Positions 34,128-43,778 are shown, counted from the stretch's first letter. The stretch: 64,000 bases of DNA from Pseudomonas batumici (GCF_000820515.1 NZ_JXDG01000068.1:186001-250000), one strand, 5' to 3'. Made by a program: numbers and translations. The notes: generated by a model from the letters alone, not told the origin.

Positions 34128-36137
34128 ATGTCCCGACTCAACCCCCGGCAGCAAGAAGCCGTGAACTACGTCGGCGGCCCTCTTTTGGTGCTCGCCGGTG
34201 CCGGCTCCGGCAAGACCAGCGTGATCACCCGCAAGATCGCCCATCTGATCCAGAACTGCGGCATCCGTGCCCAGTACATCGTCGCCATGACCTTCACCAA
34301 CAAGGCCGCGCGGGAAATGAAGGAACGGGTCGGCACCCTGCTCAGGGGCGGCGAAGGCCGCGGCCTGACGGTGTCCACCTTCCACAACCTGGGGTTGAAC
34401 ATCATCCGCAAGGAGCATGTGCGGCTGGGCTACAAGCCGGGCTTCTCGATCTTCGACGAGACCGACGTCAAGGCCCTGATGACCGACATCATGCAGAAGG
34501 AGTACGCGGGCGACGACGGCGTCGACGAGATCAAGAACATGATCGGCTCGTGGAAAAACGACCTGATCCTGCCGCCCGAAGCCCTGGAGAACGCGCGCAA
34601 TCCCAAGGAACAGACCGCGGCCATCGTCTACACCCACTACCAGCGCACGCTCAAGGCGTTCAACGCGGTGGACTTCGACGACCTGATCCTGCTGCCGGTG
34701 AAGCTGTTCCAGGAACATGACGACATCCTGGAAAAGTGGCAGAACAAGGTCCGCTACCTGCTGGTGGACGAATACCAGGACACCAACGCCAGCCAGTACC
34801 TGCTGGTGAAACTGCTGATCGGCAAGCGCCACCAGTTCACCGTGGTGGGTGACGACGACCAGTCGATCTACGCCTGGCGAGGTGCGCGGCCGGAAAACCT
34901 GATGCTGCTCAAGGACGACTATCCGTCCTTGAAAGTGGTGATGCTGGAGCAGAACTACCGCTCCACCAGCCGTATCCTGCGCTGCGCCAACGTGCTGATC
35001 TCCAACAACCCGCACGAATTCGAAAAACAGCTGTGGAGCGAAATGGGCCACGGCGACGAAATCCGCGTGATCCGTTGCCGCAACGAGGACGCCGAGGCCG
35101 AGCGCGTGGCCATGGAGATCCTCAGCCTGCACTTGCGCACCGACCGGCCCTACAGTGATTTCGCCATCCTGTACCGGGGCAACTACCAGGCCAAGCTGAT
35201 CGAACTGAAGCTGCAGCACCACCAGATCCCCTATCGTCTGTCGGGCGGCAACAGCTTTTTCGGACGTCAGGAAGTCAAGGATCTGATGGCCTACTTCCGC
35301 CTGATCGTGAACCCGGACGACGACAACGCCTTCCTGCGGGTGATCAACGTCCCGCGCCGGGAGATCGGCTCGACCACCCTGGAAAAGCTCGGCAACTACG
35401 CCACCGAGCGCAAGATCTCGATGTACGCCGCCACCGACGAACTCGGCCTGGGCGAACACCTGGACAGCCGTTTCACCGATCGCCTGTCGCGCTTCAAGCG
35501 CTTCATGGACCGGGTGCGTGAACAGTGCGCCGGCGAAGACCCGATCTCGGCCCTGCGCAGCATGATCATGGACATCGACTACGAGAACTGGCTGCGCACC
35601 AACAGCTCCAGCGACAAGGCCGCGGACTACCGGATGAGCAACGTCTGGTTCCTCATCGAAGCGCTGAAGAACACCCTGGAAAAGGACGAAGACGGCGACA
35701 TGACCGTCGAGGATGCCATCGGCAAGCTGGTGCTGCGCGACATGCTCGAACGCCAGCAGGAAGAAGAGGACGGCGCCGAAGGCGTGCAGATGATGACCCT
35801 GCACGCGTCCAAGGGGCTGGAGTTCCCCTACGTGTTCATCATGGGCATGGAGGAAGAAATCCTTCCGCACCGTTCCAGCATCGAGGCCGATACCATCGAG
35901 GAGGAACGGCGCCTGGCCTACGTCGGCATTACCCGTGCCCGCCAGACCCTGGCCTTCACCTTCGCTGCCAAGCGCAAGCAATACGGCGAGGTCATCGACT
36001 GCGCGCCGAGCCGTTTCCTCGATGAGCTGCCACCGGACGACCTGGCCTGGGAAGGCAACGACGACACGCCGACCGAAGTGAAGGCCGTACGCGGCAATTC
36101 GGCGCTGGCGGATATACGCGCGATGTTAAAGCGCTAG
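34128..36137 (+). CDS. rep: ATP-dependent DNA helicase Rep
   Basis: Rep is a 3'-5' superfamily 1 helicase that clears proteins ahead of the replication fork. The 669 residues begin MSRLNPRQQEAVNYVGGPLL, which aligns with the E. coli start and decides ATG 34128 over an earlier in-frame ATG. Helicase motifs are complete: Q-motif, Walker A AGAGSGKT (about 22-29), TFTNKAAREMKER, Walker B LLVDEYQDTN, GDDDQSIYAWRGA, EQNYRS, TLHASKGLEF and VGITRARQTL. It stands divergent from the EAL gene and is followed by xpt. Confidence 0.96.
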   Translation: MSRLNPRQQEAVNYVGGPLLVLAGAGSGKTSVITRKIAHLIQNCGIRAQYIVAMTFTNKAAREMKERVGTLLRGGEGRGLTVSTFHNLGLNIIRKEHVRLGYKPGFSIFDETDVKALMTDIMQKEYAGDDGVDEIKNMIGSWKNDLILPPEALENARNPKEQTAAIVYTHYQRTLKAFNAVDFDDLILLPVKLFQEHDDILEKWQNKVRYLLVDEYQDTNASQYLLVKLLIGKRHQFTVVGDDDQSIYAWRGARPENLMLLKDDYPSLKVVMLEQNYRSTSRILRCANVLISNNPHEFEKQLWSEMGHGDEIRVIRCRNEDAEAERVAMEILSLHLRTDRPYSDFAILYRGNYQAKLIELKLQHHQIPYRLSGGNSFFGRQEVKDLMAYFRLIVNPDDDNAFLRVINVPRREIGSTTLEKLGNYATERKISMYAATDELGLGEHLDSRFTDRLSRFKRFMDRVREQCAGEDPISALRSMIMDIDYENWLRTNSSSDKAADYRMSNVWFLIEALKNTLEKDEDGDMTVEDAIGKLVLRDMLERQQEEEDGAEGVQMMTLHASKGLEFPYVFIMGMEEEILPHRSSIEADTIEEERRLAYVGITRARQTLAFTFAAKRKQYGEVIDCAPSRFLDELPPDDLAWEGNDDTPTEVKAVRGNSALADIRAMLKR

Positions 36138-36193
36138 AATTGAGCACTTTTTAATCTATCTTCAGCGCACAAGGCGCTATTCGAGGACGTTCC

Positions 36194-36763
36194 GTGGAAG
36201 CACTGCACAAGAAAATTCGCGAAGAAGGCATCGTGCTTTCCGATCAGGTCCTGAAGGTCGACGCCTTCCTGAATCACCAGATCGACCCGCAGTTGATGAA
36301 ACTGATCGGTGACGAATTCGCCACACTGTTCGCCGACTCGGGCATCACCAAGATCGTCACCATCGAGGCCTCGGGGATTGCCCCGGCGATCATGACCGGG
36401 TTGAACCTTGGCGTGCCGGTGATTTTCGCCCGCAAGCACCAGTCGTTGACCCTGACTGAGAACCTGCTGTCGGCGACGGTATATTCCTTCACCAAGCAGG
36501 TGGAAAACACCGTGGCGATTTCCCCGCGCCACCTGACCAGCAGCGATCGCGTGCTGATCATCGATGACTTCCTGGCCAATGGTAAAGCGTCCCAGGCGCT
36601 GATCTCGATCATCAAGCAAGCCGGCGCCACCGTGGCGGGCCTGGGCATCGTGATCGAGAAGTCGTTCCAGGGCGGCCGTGCGGAGCTGGATGCCCAGGGG
36701 TATCGCGTGGAATCGCTGGCCCGGGTCAAATCCCTGGCCGGAGGGGTCGTCAGCTTTCTCTGA
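36194..36763 (+). CDS. xpt: Xanthine phosphoribosyltransferase
   Basis: Xpt salvages xanthine to XMP with PRPP. The 189-residue length and the family blocks fit the Bacillus-type enzyme: MEALHKKIREEGIVLSDQVL at the N-terminus, the purine-binding ARKHQSLTLTENLLSA (about 81-96) and the PRPP loop VLIIDDFLANGKASQ (about 119-133). GAGGACG precedes ATG 36194. It follows rep by 56 bp and may share its transcript. In P. aeruginosa PA5298 holds the same place. Confidence 0.95.
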   Translation: MEALHKKIREEGIVLSDQVLKVDAFLNHQIDPQLMKLIGDEFATLFADSGITKIVTIEASGIAPAIMTGLNLGVPVIFARKHQSLTLTENLLSATVYSFTKQVENTVAISPRHLTSSDRVLIIDDFLANGKASQALISIIKQAGATVAGLGIVIEKSFQGGRAELDAQGYRVESLARVKSLAGGVVSFL

Positions 36764-36777
36764 GCAGCGCCTGGAAA

Positions 36778-37479
36778 TCAGAGGCCTATCGTGTTCGAGT
36801 CCCGCAGCGAACCGGATAACTTGAACAGCTCGCTGTCGGTCTTGATCCCCAGCTTGCGGTAGGCCGACTGTTTCTGCGTGCTGATGGTATTGGCGCTGCG
36901 CGAGAACTTGGCGGCAATCCCGTTCACCGACATGCCATCCAGGAAGCAGCGCAACACTTCCCGCTCCCGCGGCGAAAGAATCTCCTCGTGGGCAAAGGCG
37001 CACGTCTGCTCGGCGGCGACCGACGCCTTGCACAGCGCCGCCTCCGACACCCCCACCTCCCGGGCCATGGCCGGGTGCAGGTAGATCTTGCCGCAGGCCA
37101 CGGTACGGATGGCGGCCGCCAGTTCGTCCAACCGCTGGGACTTGCCGAAGAACCCCCAGCTTCCCGCCTGCAGGGCCAGCGACACGGTCGCGGGTGTGTA
37201 ATGCGCCGACAGCACCAGGGTCCTGCATTCGGGATAACGCACCCTGAGCGCCCGGATCAGGTTGATGCCGTCGATCTCCATCGGACCGAGCATGAAATCG
37301 ACGACGACGATATCGGGCCGCTGCTTGGCCAGCGCGGCGAACAACTCCCCACTCGTGGAAAAGGAACCGACGACTTCGAGATCGGACTCCTTGGATAACC
37401 ACAAGGCCGTGCCGACCCTTATCACCTCATGGTCGTCCAGCAGCATGACGGTGCGGGGACCAGGAAATACGTAACTCAT
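36778..37479 (-). CDS. Orphan NarL/FixJ-type response regulator beside the fimbrial cluster
   Basis: A 233-residue regulator. The receiver domain (1-130) has the acidic pocket LLDDHE (Asp15/16), phosphoacceptor Asp61 in VVVDFMLGPMEIDG, and the Lys of FFGKSQR. The C-terminal LuxR helix-turn-helix is about 167-222 (LSPREREVLRCFLDGMSVNG, then FSRSANTISTQKQSAYRKLG). AGGAGGTCTGATCC leads into ATG 37479. No sensor kinase is adjacent. It faces away from the fimbrial operon across 266 bp, the same relation FimZ- or RcsB-type regulators have to their pili, so control of the fimbriae is likely but inferred. Confidence 0.88.
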   Translation of the reverse strand: MSYVFPGPRTVMLLDDHEVIRVGTALWLSKESDLEVVGSFSTSGELFAALAKQRPDIVVVDFMLGPMEIDGINLIRALRVRYPECRTLVLSAHYTPATVSLALQAGSWGFFGKSQRLDELAAAIRTVACGKIYLHPAMAREVGVSEAALCKASVAAEQTCAFAHEEILSPREREVLRCFLDGMSVNGIAAKFSRSANTISTQKQSAYRKLGIKTDSELFKLSGSLRDSNTIGL

Positions 37480-37745
37480 TGGATCAGACCTCCTGAACGA
37501 TAAAGCCAGGCCGGCAACGGGAGGGGCCCGGCTAAGACCTACAGAACTTTCAGACTTATAGCAGCCGACACCCAGAGCACAAACGACAAACCGCTCGAGA
37601 AATCACGAAAGTGTCACGCTTCGAGGTATCTCGATAGGCCAGAGGGCCGGCTTGCACGAGAGTGGTAACCCTCATCCAACAGGCTAGTGCCTTCCCTACA
37701 AGCCTGTCGGATGGGACATCAACTGAAACCATTCAAGGTAATCCG
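37480..37745. promoter_or_regulatory. Divergent control region, response regulator / fimbrial operon
   Basis: A 266-bp gap that must hold both promoters. It contains inverted repeats CTCGAG...CTTCGAG (about 37592-37624) and ACAGGCT...AGCCTGT (about 37678-37709), candidates for regulator binding. No canonical sigma-70 pair stands out. The weak site AAGGTAATCCG precedes the pilin ATG. Confidence 0.4.
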
Positions 37746-38309
37746 ATGAAAATCTCTCAAGTCTCTGCCGCCGTGTCTCTCGCCCTGGCCGCCCTCATCG
37801 CCCTGCCGGCTTCCGCAGCCAACGACGGCATCATCAACTTCAGCGGCCTGGTGACCGACGTGACCTGCACCATCGAAGGCGAAGCGCCGGGCGGTGGCAC
37901 CGTGGTCAAGGACGTCGACCTGGGCGGCGTGCCCGCCTCCCTCCTGACGAACGCCGGCGATCGCCGCAACCACACAGGCTTCACGATTCGCGTCGGCGCA
38001 CCGGGCGAAACGGCCTGCACCAACGGCCGCACTGCCATGGTCGCGTTCGACCCGAGCAGCCCGGCGATCGACGTCACCACCGGCCGCCTGAACATTGACG
38101 TCACCTCGGACGCCGCCAGCAACGTCCAGGTCGAGGTGACCAAGCGCGACGGCACGCCGATCCACCTCTACACCGAAAAATCCGAAGGCGTGGTCATCTC
38201 CGACAACCAGGCGCTCATCCCCCTGGGCGCCCAGTACTACGCCACCGCTGCCGCGGGCGAAGGCGAGGTCAACACCCGGGTTGGCTTCATGGTCGAGTAC
38301 GCCGACTAA
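37746..38309 (+). CDS. Major fimbrial subunit (pilin)
   Basis: A 187-residue exported pilin. Signal peptide 1-24 (VSLALAALIALPASAAND). The mature part starts GIINFSGLVTDVTCTIEG, with the first Cys of the pilin disulfide and the second in GETACTNG, and ends VNTRVGFMVEYAD with a beta-strand typical of chaperone-usher subunits. It is first in the cluster and probably the main shaft protein. ATG 37746 fits the signal peptide; the frame is open upstream without a better start. Unlike the other subunits it lacks the -VNITYN ending. Confidence 0.86.
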   Translation: MKISQVSAAVSLALAALIALPASAANDGIINFSGLVTDVTCTIEGEAPGGGTVVKDVDLGGVPASLLTNAGDRRNHTGFTIRVGAPGETACTNGRTAMVAFDPSSPAIDVTTGRLNIDVTSDAASNVQVEVTKRDGTPIHLYTEKSEGVVISDNQALIPLGAQYYATAAAGEGEVNTRVGFMVEYAD

Positions 38310-38370
38310 GCGTCCTCCAATGGACCTGCGCCCTGTCGCGGGTCCAGCCTTCAACACGAGAGCTTCGCCA

Positions 38371-39141
38371 ATGAACAACCTGGCTCGTTCGGGCATGGTC
38401 ATCTGTGCCCTTCTGACGGCATCGCTGCACGCTACCTCCTCATTTGCCGCCGTGGTCATCCATGGCGCGCGCGTGATCTATCCCGCCGAACAACAGGAAG
38501 TCGTGGTCCGGCTGGAGAACAAGGGCGAACGCCCTGCCCTGGTTCAGCTCTGGCTCGACGACGGCGACAAACGCGCGACGCCCGCGACCGCGCAGGCGCC
38601 CTTCACCGCGATGCCGCCGATCCTGCGCATCGAACCGAAAAAGCAGCAGGCCCCGCGCCTGCGTTATACCGGCGAGCCGTTGCCCACGGACCGCGAAAGC
38701 CTGTTCTGGCTGAATGTGCTGGAAGTCCAACCGAGCGCCGCCGATGCCAAGGACAGAAACCTGCTGGAACTGTCGTTTCGCTCCCGCCTGCGCGTGTTCT
38801 TCCGACCGCAGGGGTTGCCCTATCCGAAGGGCGCCGCGGCCCCCAGGCTGAGCTGGAAGCTGGTGCCCCACGAGGGTGGCCACGCACTGGAAGTCGTCAA
38901 CCCCACGCCGTATCACATCTCGCTGGGCTCGGTCGAACTGGTAGGCAAAGGCCGCGGTGAACGTTATCCAAAGGCCCCGAACAAGGAGGTCAACGACAGC
39001 CTGTTGCTGCCGTCCGGCGATATCAAGCGCTTCCCGCTGCCGGCCCTGCGAACCCTGCCCAGCGGCGCCCTGAAGGTCGAGTTCAGCGCGATCAGCGACC
39101 TTGGCGCACGCGTCAGCCACAGCGCCGACATACCCTCTTGA
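38371..39141 (+). CDS. Periplasmic fimbrial chaperone 1 (PapD-like)
   Basis: A 256-residue periplasmic chaperone that completes the fold of pilus subunits by donor-strand complementation. Signal peptide about 1-30 (VICALLTASLHATSSFAA). The PapD N-terminal domain has GARVIYPAEQQEVVVRLENK with the subunit-anchoring Arg. The signature is RLRVFFRPQGLPYPK. At the position of the conserved Lys112 of PapD (IKLFYRP) this protein has Arg, while its neighbour keeps Lys. The second domain follows (NPTPYHISLGSVEL). ATG 38371 is chosen from the signal peptide. Confidence 0.9.
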   Translation: MNNLARSGMVICALLTASLHATSSFAAVVIHGARVIYPAEQQEVVVRLENKGERPALVQLWLDDGDKRATPATAQAPFTAMPPILRIEPKKQQAPRLRYTGEPLPTDRESLFWLNVLEVQPSAADAKDRNLLELSFRSRLRVFFRPQGLPYPKGAAAPRLSWKLVPHEGGHALEVVNPTPYHISLGSVELVGKGRGERYPKAPNKEVNDSLLLPSGDIKRFPLPALRTLPSGALKVEFSAISDLGARVSHSADIPS

Positions 39142-39160
39142 ACCGGACCGACGATTGCCC

Positions 39161-39946
39161 ATGAACATCCTCAGATCCCAGCACACCACCCGCTTCACTC
39201 GCCTCGTCGCCCGGCTCGTCCTGGCGACCCTGACGCTGATAGCCGGCTTCACGGTGCAGGCCAGCGTCATCATCACCGGCACCCGCGTGGTGTATCCGGC
39301 GAACCAGAAGGAAGTAAGCATTCGGTTCGAGAGCAAGAACCAGAAACCGGCACTGGTGCAGGTCTGGCTGGACAGTGGCGACGAGGAAGTGACACCGGAA
39401 CAGGCCAAGGTGCCGTTTGTCGCCTCGCCACCGATCTTTCGGATGGAGCCGGACAAGCAGCAGGTCGTGCGCCTGACCTACACCGGTGAAGCGCTGCCCA
39501 CGGATCGCGAGAGCCTGTTCTGGCTGAACATGCTGGAAGTCCCACCCAAGGCCCGGGATTCGGAGCAGAGCAACCAGTTGCAACTGGCGTTCAAGACTCG
39601 CATCAAGGTGTTCTTCCGACCACAGGGCCTGCCGTACGAGGCGGTACAGGCCACCGAAAAACTGCTCTGGAAGCTGGTGAAAACCGAACAGGGGCCAGCC
39701 CTGGAAGTGCATAACCCCACGCCCTACCACCTGAACTTCGATTCGGTGGATCTGCTGGCGGCCGGCCAACGCCATGCCAAGCCGGTCGGCGAGACGGCCG
39801 CCGAGAACATGGTCAATCCCCATGCCAGCAACCGTTTCCCCCTGCCCAGCCTGAAGTCGGCGCCGAGTGCCGGCGCCCAGGTCGAATTCCAGCTCATCGA
39901 CGACTACGGCGCCCGGCACACGCACAAGGCCCAGGTCACGCCATGA
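39161..39946 (+). CDS. Periplasmic fimbrial chaperone 2 (PapD-like)
   Basis: A second chaperone of 261 residues, clearly a paralogue of the gene just upstream (shared LPTDRESLFWLN, VFFRPQGLPY, NPTPYH). Signal peptide about 1-34 (LVLATLTLIAGFTVQAS). The subunit-binding Arg is in GTRVVYPANQKEVSIRFESK and the Lys in TRIKVFFRP, so all key residues are present. ATG 39161 lies 19 bases after chaperone 1. Two adjacent chaperones suggest that each serves a different subset of the subunits. Confidence 0.92.
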   Translation: MNILRSQHTTRFTRLVARLVLATLTLIAGFTVQASVIITGTRVVYPANQKEVSIRFESKNQKPALVQVWLDSGDEEVTPEQAKVPFVASPPIFRMEPDKQQVVRLTYTGEALPTDRESLFWLNMLEVPPKARDSEQSNQLQLAFKTRIKVFFRPQGLPYEAVQATEKLLWKLVKTEQGPALEVHNPTPYHLNFDSVDLLAAGQRHAKPVGETAAENMVNPHASNRFPLPSLKSAPSAGAQVEFQLIDDYGARHTHKAQVTP

Positions 39947-40082
39947 CGGGCTGAACGAAGACCCGGCGTCACTCGAACGCCCACCCATGACGACAACTCC
40001 GACCCCGTCGCGATCCTGAACACGCGACGGCAGGGAACGGCTTGCCCGAATCCGGCAATACACAAGGATTGGAACGTTAGCG

Positions 40083-42683
40083 ATGAGATCGAAGACACAA
40101 CCTGTAGCCGGCGGATCGCGCCCTGTGCGCAGCCGCCTGGCCCACGTCATTCACAGCCTCCTGCTGCTGGGCGCCGGTAGCGCCCTGGCCGCCGACGAGG
40201 TCGAGCGGGTGGAGTTCAACCCGGCCTTCTTTCCGGGAGGTGGCGGGCAGATCGACATCTCGCGCTTCAACGAAGGCAATGTGGTCCTGCCGGGACATTA
40301 TCGTGCCGATATCACCGTCAACGGCAACTGGATCGGCCGCGACGAACTGACCTTCGCCGGGGTCGAGGGCCAGAAAAACGCGCAGCTTTGCCTGGACCGC
40401 GCCCTGCTGATCAGGCTCGGGGTCGACCTCGACGGGGTGGCACAAAAGGCCGCCGAGGCCGGCGAAACCGTTCCGCCGCCGTTGCCGAGCACGCCAACCT
40501 GCGGCGATATCAGTACCTATCTACCCGGTGCCAGCGCCCGCTTCGATACCGGTGAGAGCCGGCTGGACCTGCAAGTCCCGCAGATCTACCTGGCACGCAA
40601 GGCCCGCGGTTATGTCAGCCCGGAGCACTGGGACACGGGCGTGAACGCGGCGTTCGTCCGCTACGACGCCAATGGCTTCAGGAACAACAACCAGGGCCAT
40701 TCATCGTTCTCCAACTCCCTGAGACTGAACACCGGTCTCAACCTGGACGGCTGGCACCTGCGGCACAACGGCGCCTACAGCAGCAGCAATGCCGGCAGCA
40801 GCTACCAGAGCAGCGCCACCTACGTGCAACGGGAACTGCCCGGCCTGCAATCGCAACTCATGACCGGCGAGATCTACACCACCGGCGAGTTGTTCGACAG
40901 CCTTCGCCTGCGCGGCGCGACCCTCTCCACCGACGATCGCATGCTGCCCGACTCGCAGACCGGCTATGCGCCCATCGTCCGTGGCGTGGCCGAGAGCAAC
41001 GCCCGGGTCAGCATACGCCAGCGCGGCATATTGCTCGACGAAGTCAGCGTGGCCCCGGGGCCATTCGCGCTCGACGACCTGTTCCCCACCGGCTACGGCG
41101 GCGACCTGGAGGTCACCGTCACCGAGGCCGACGGGCGGCAGCGGCAATTCATCGTACCTTTCGCTTCCGATGTGAAGCTGCTCCGACCGGGCTATAGCCG
41201 CTATTCGCTGAGCCTGGGCGAGATGGCCGAGCTCGGCGTCAACAGCACCCCCTGGCTGAGCCAGGGCACTTTCCAGTACGGCCTCAACAACCTGCTCACC
41301 GGCTATACCGGTGCATTGGCCTCGTCAGGCTATCACTCGCAAATCCTCGGCGCGGCCCTCAATACCCCGCTGGGAGCGATTTCGCTGGATGTGACCACCT
41401 CCCATGCCGAGCTGCCGGGGAACGGAAATCGCCGGGGCCAGAGCCTGCAGGCACGCTACAACAAGAACTTCGCCGACACCGGGACCAACTTCGCCCTCGG
41501 CGCCTTCCGTTACTCCACCGACGGCTTCCTCACCGCGCGGGATACCGCGCAACTGCGTGAACTGGCCCAGGGCGGAGGCAACCTGGACAATATCAGCCGG
41601 GTACGCGATCGCCTGGATCTCAGCATCAACCAGAGCCTGGAGCGGGGTTCGCTGTTCCTCAGCGGCTCGTCGCAGAACTACTGGAACCGCAAGGGCGGCA
41701 GCCTGAGCTTCAGCGCCGGCTACAGCAGCAACTGGCAACGCATGAACTACACCGTCAGTGCCCAACGTACCCGCGACCTGCTGACCGAGCGCAGCAGCAA
41801 CCAGATCGACCTCACCATCAGCCTGCCGCTGGGTTACTCAAACCGTGCGCCCAACCTGTCGAGCACACTGATCCACGGCGACAACCAAAACAGCGTCCGG
41901 ACCGGCCTCAGCGGCACCTGGGGTGAACGCAACGAGATCAGCTACGGGGCCTCGGCCAGCCACGCCGACAATGGCGGCGGTAACAGTTTCAACGCCGACC
42001 TGCAATACCGCAGCCGCTACGCCCTGGCCTCCACCAGCTACAGCCAGGGCAACGGTTACCACTCGCAATCCCTGGGCCTGTCCGGCGGCCTGGTGGCCCA
42101 TGCCGACGGCGTGACCCTGACCCCGGAACTGGGCGACACCATCGGCCTGGTCAACGCGCCCGGCGCCAAGGGCGCCTGGGTCGGCAGCAATAACTCGCAG
42201 GTGGACGACAACGGTTACGCCGTGGTGCCGCACCTCACACCGTACCGCCAGAACGTGGTCGAACTGGACCCCAAGGACATGTCCCATGACGTGGAGCTCA
42301 AGTCCGCCTCGCACAACGTCGCGCCCCGGGCCGGCGCCGTGGTGGTGATGAAGTACGAGACCAGCAGCGGGCGGGCCTTGATCATCAATGCCCTGCGCGA
42401 GGATGGCAGCCCGTTGCCCTTCGGTGCCGATGTGTTCGATGAAAGCGGTGCCAGCGTGGGCACGGTCGGACAAAGCAGCAAGGCGTTTGTCCGGGTACCG
42501 CAGGATCGCGGCCAACTGGCGGTCAAGTGGGGCCCTGCCAGCACGGACATCTGCCGGATCGCCTATGACCTGGGCACGCTGGCCGAGTCCGAAGGCTTGC
42601 GGCAGATGGATGGGAAATGTCGGGCCGAGATTACCGATGCGCCTCGGTCGGCCCCGTCTGATACAGCTGCGGATGAGGCTTGA
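40083..42683 (+). CDS. Outer-membrane fimbrial usher (FimD/PapC family)
   Basis: An 866-residue usher that forms the 24-strand outer-membrane pore and assembles the pilus. Signal peptide about 1-36 (SLLLLGAGSALAADEVE). The N-terminal subunit-binding domain reads VEFNPAFFPGGGGQIDISRF, and the barrel has family stretches FAPGYSPIVRG-like GYAPIVRGVAESNARVSIRQ and PGPFALDDLFPTGYGGDLEV. The C-terminal domains contain a terminal cysteine pair (TDICRIAYDL, MDGKCRAE). It is full length without interruption. The 136-bp gap before it has no clear terminator. Confidence 0.94.
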   Translation: MRSKTQPVAGGSRPVRSRLAHVIHSLLLLGAGSALAADEVERVEFNPAFFPGGGGQIDISRFNEGNVVLPGHYRADITVNGNWIGRDELTFAGVEGQKNAQLCLDRALLIRLGVDLDGVAQKAAEAGETVPPPLPSTPTCGDISTYLPGASARFDTGESRLDLQVPQIYLARKARGYVSPEHWDTGVNAAFVRYDANGFRNNNQGHSSFSNSLRLNTGLNLDGWHLRHNGAYSSSNAGSSYQSSATYVQRELPGLQSQLMTGEIYTTGELFDSLRLRGATLSTDDRMLPDSQTGYAPIVRGVAESNARVSIRQRGILLDEVSVAPGPFALDDLFPTGYGGDLEVTVTEADGRQRQFIVPFASDVKLLRPGYSRYSLSLGEMAELGVNSTPWLSQGTFQYGLNNLLTGYTGALASSGYHSQILGAALNTPLGAISLDVTTSHAELPGNGNRRGQSLQARYNKNFADTGTNFALGAFRYSTDGFLTARDTAQLRELAQGGGNLDNISRVRDRLDLSINQSLERGSLFLSGSSQNYWNRKGGSLSFSAGYSSNWQRMNYTVSAQRTRDLLTERSSNQIDLTISLPLGYSNRAPNLSSTLIHGDNQNSVRTGLSGTWGERNEISYGASASHADNGGGNSFNADLQYRSRYALASTSYSQGNGYHSQSLGLSGGLVAHADGVTLTPELGDTIGLVNAPGAKGAWVGSNNSQVDDNGYAVVPHLTPYRQNVVELDPKDMSHDVELKSASHNVAPRAGAVVVMKYETSSGRALIINALREDGSPLPFGADVFDESGASVGTVGQSSKAFVRVPQDRGQLAVKWGPASTDICRIAYDLGTLAESEGLRQMDGKCRAEITDAPRSAPSDTAADEA

Positions 42684-42757
42684 TCATGGTCACGTATAAC
42701 TGCTCCGCAAACGCCCCTGTCGACAGACTCCAGAGCTTATTTCACGCTAGACAGAAA

Positions 42758-43702
42758 ATGAAATGCTCCATCCAATCAGTTTTCGCATTGCTGACACTGT
42801 TACTGCCCGTGGCGGCTCAAGCCGCTTGCAACTATTACCCGAACAACCCCCGTAGCGGCGCGACGTTTCCAGCCACGATCAGCGTGCCGTCAAGTCTGGC
42901 AGTGGGAGCCCTGATCGCAAAAACGGCCTTCAGTGGCGCATACCCCAGCGGCATCAGCACCTGCACCCCGCCGATCATGCAGCAAACCACCGGACGATAT
43001 ACAACCGCTGATTCGGTGGCGCTTCCTGGTGTGGGGGGTGTCTATCGAACCAATGTTCCAGGGATTGGCATACGGGTCTACGCGACTCTCAAGTGGGGGA
43101 CCCCATACTTAATGCCCCTCCACAGCAGCTCGGCTGCACTGACCTACACAAGCTATGAACACACTATCGTTACGATGGAGGCTCAGTTCTACAAAATAGG
43201 CAACGTATCAAGCGGTACAGTCCCCAGCGGAAACCTCATGGTGAACAACTGGGATGGGCGCACTATCCACACGGTTGTACTGAACAACGCAGTCAGCTTC
43301 GTCTCCCCCACCGCCACCTGCAACCTCGCCCCTGGCGACGTCAACCGCACGATCCCGCTGGACCCCGTGCGGATCTCGAACTTCACCGGCATCTCGACCG
43401 GACTTAAATACTTCGACCTGACCGCCAACTGCAGCAACGCCTCGAACGTCACCTTCAGGTTCACCGGCACTCCGGAGCCCACGAACTCCGCGCTCTTTGC
43501 CAACACCTCCGGCACGGCTCGCGGCGTTGCTCTATGGCTGCATACACCGGGCCAGACCGTCAGCCACAACAGCACCCGCACCGTGGCGGTGTCAGGTAAC
43601 CGAGCCGTGTTGCGAATGGGGACGGAGTATCACAAGACCACCGGTGCCCTGACCAAAGGCTCACTGGTCAGTACCGTCACCGTCAACATCACCTACAACT
43701 GA
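42758..43702 (+). CDS. Two-domain fimbrial tip adhesin A
   Basis: A 314-residue exported protein. Signal peptide 1-22 (SVFALLTLLLPVAAQAACNY). The N-terminal domain (about 23-180) has no family I recognise and probably binds the receptor. The C-terminal pilin domain (about 185-314) has ATCNLAPGDVNRTIPLDPVR, NLTANC-like LTANCSNASNVTFRF and the ending TVNITYN with penultimate Tyr, the usher-targeting subunit end. This layout is that of FimH-like adhesins. The last 342 bp are nearly identical to adhesin B. ATG 42758 is chosen from the signal peptide. The N-terminal coding part is less GC-rich. Confidence 0.85.
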   Translation: MKCSIQSVFALLTLLLPVAAQAACNYYPNNPRSGATFPATISVPSSLAVGALIAKTAFSGAYPSGISTCTPPIMQQTTGRYTTADSVALPGVGGVYRTNVPGIGIRVYATLKWGTPYLMPLHSSSAALTYTSYEHTIVTMEAQFYKIGNVSSGTVPSGNLMVNNWDGRTIHTVVLNNAVSFVSPTATCNLAPGDVNRTIPLDPVRISNFTGISTGLKYFDLTANCSNASNVTFRFTGTPEPTNSALFANTSGTARGVALWLHTPGQTVSHNSTRTVAVSGNRAVLRMGTEYHKTTGALTKGSLVSTVTVNITYN

Positions 43703-43778
43703 GCCAACAGACCGCTCGTGGCATCGCTCGTCGAATGCAATGCGTCAATCAACGCTTTAACTGACAAGGATACCTGCA

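Noticed and set aside
34044..35981. 645-residue open frame antisense to rep
   Set aside because: All helicase motifs are on the plus strand; the antisense frame has low-complexity composition and no start context.
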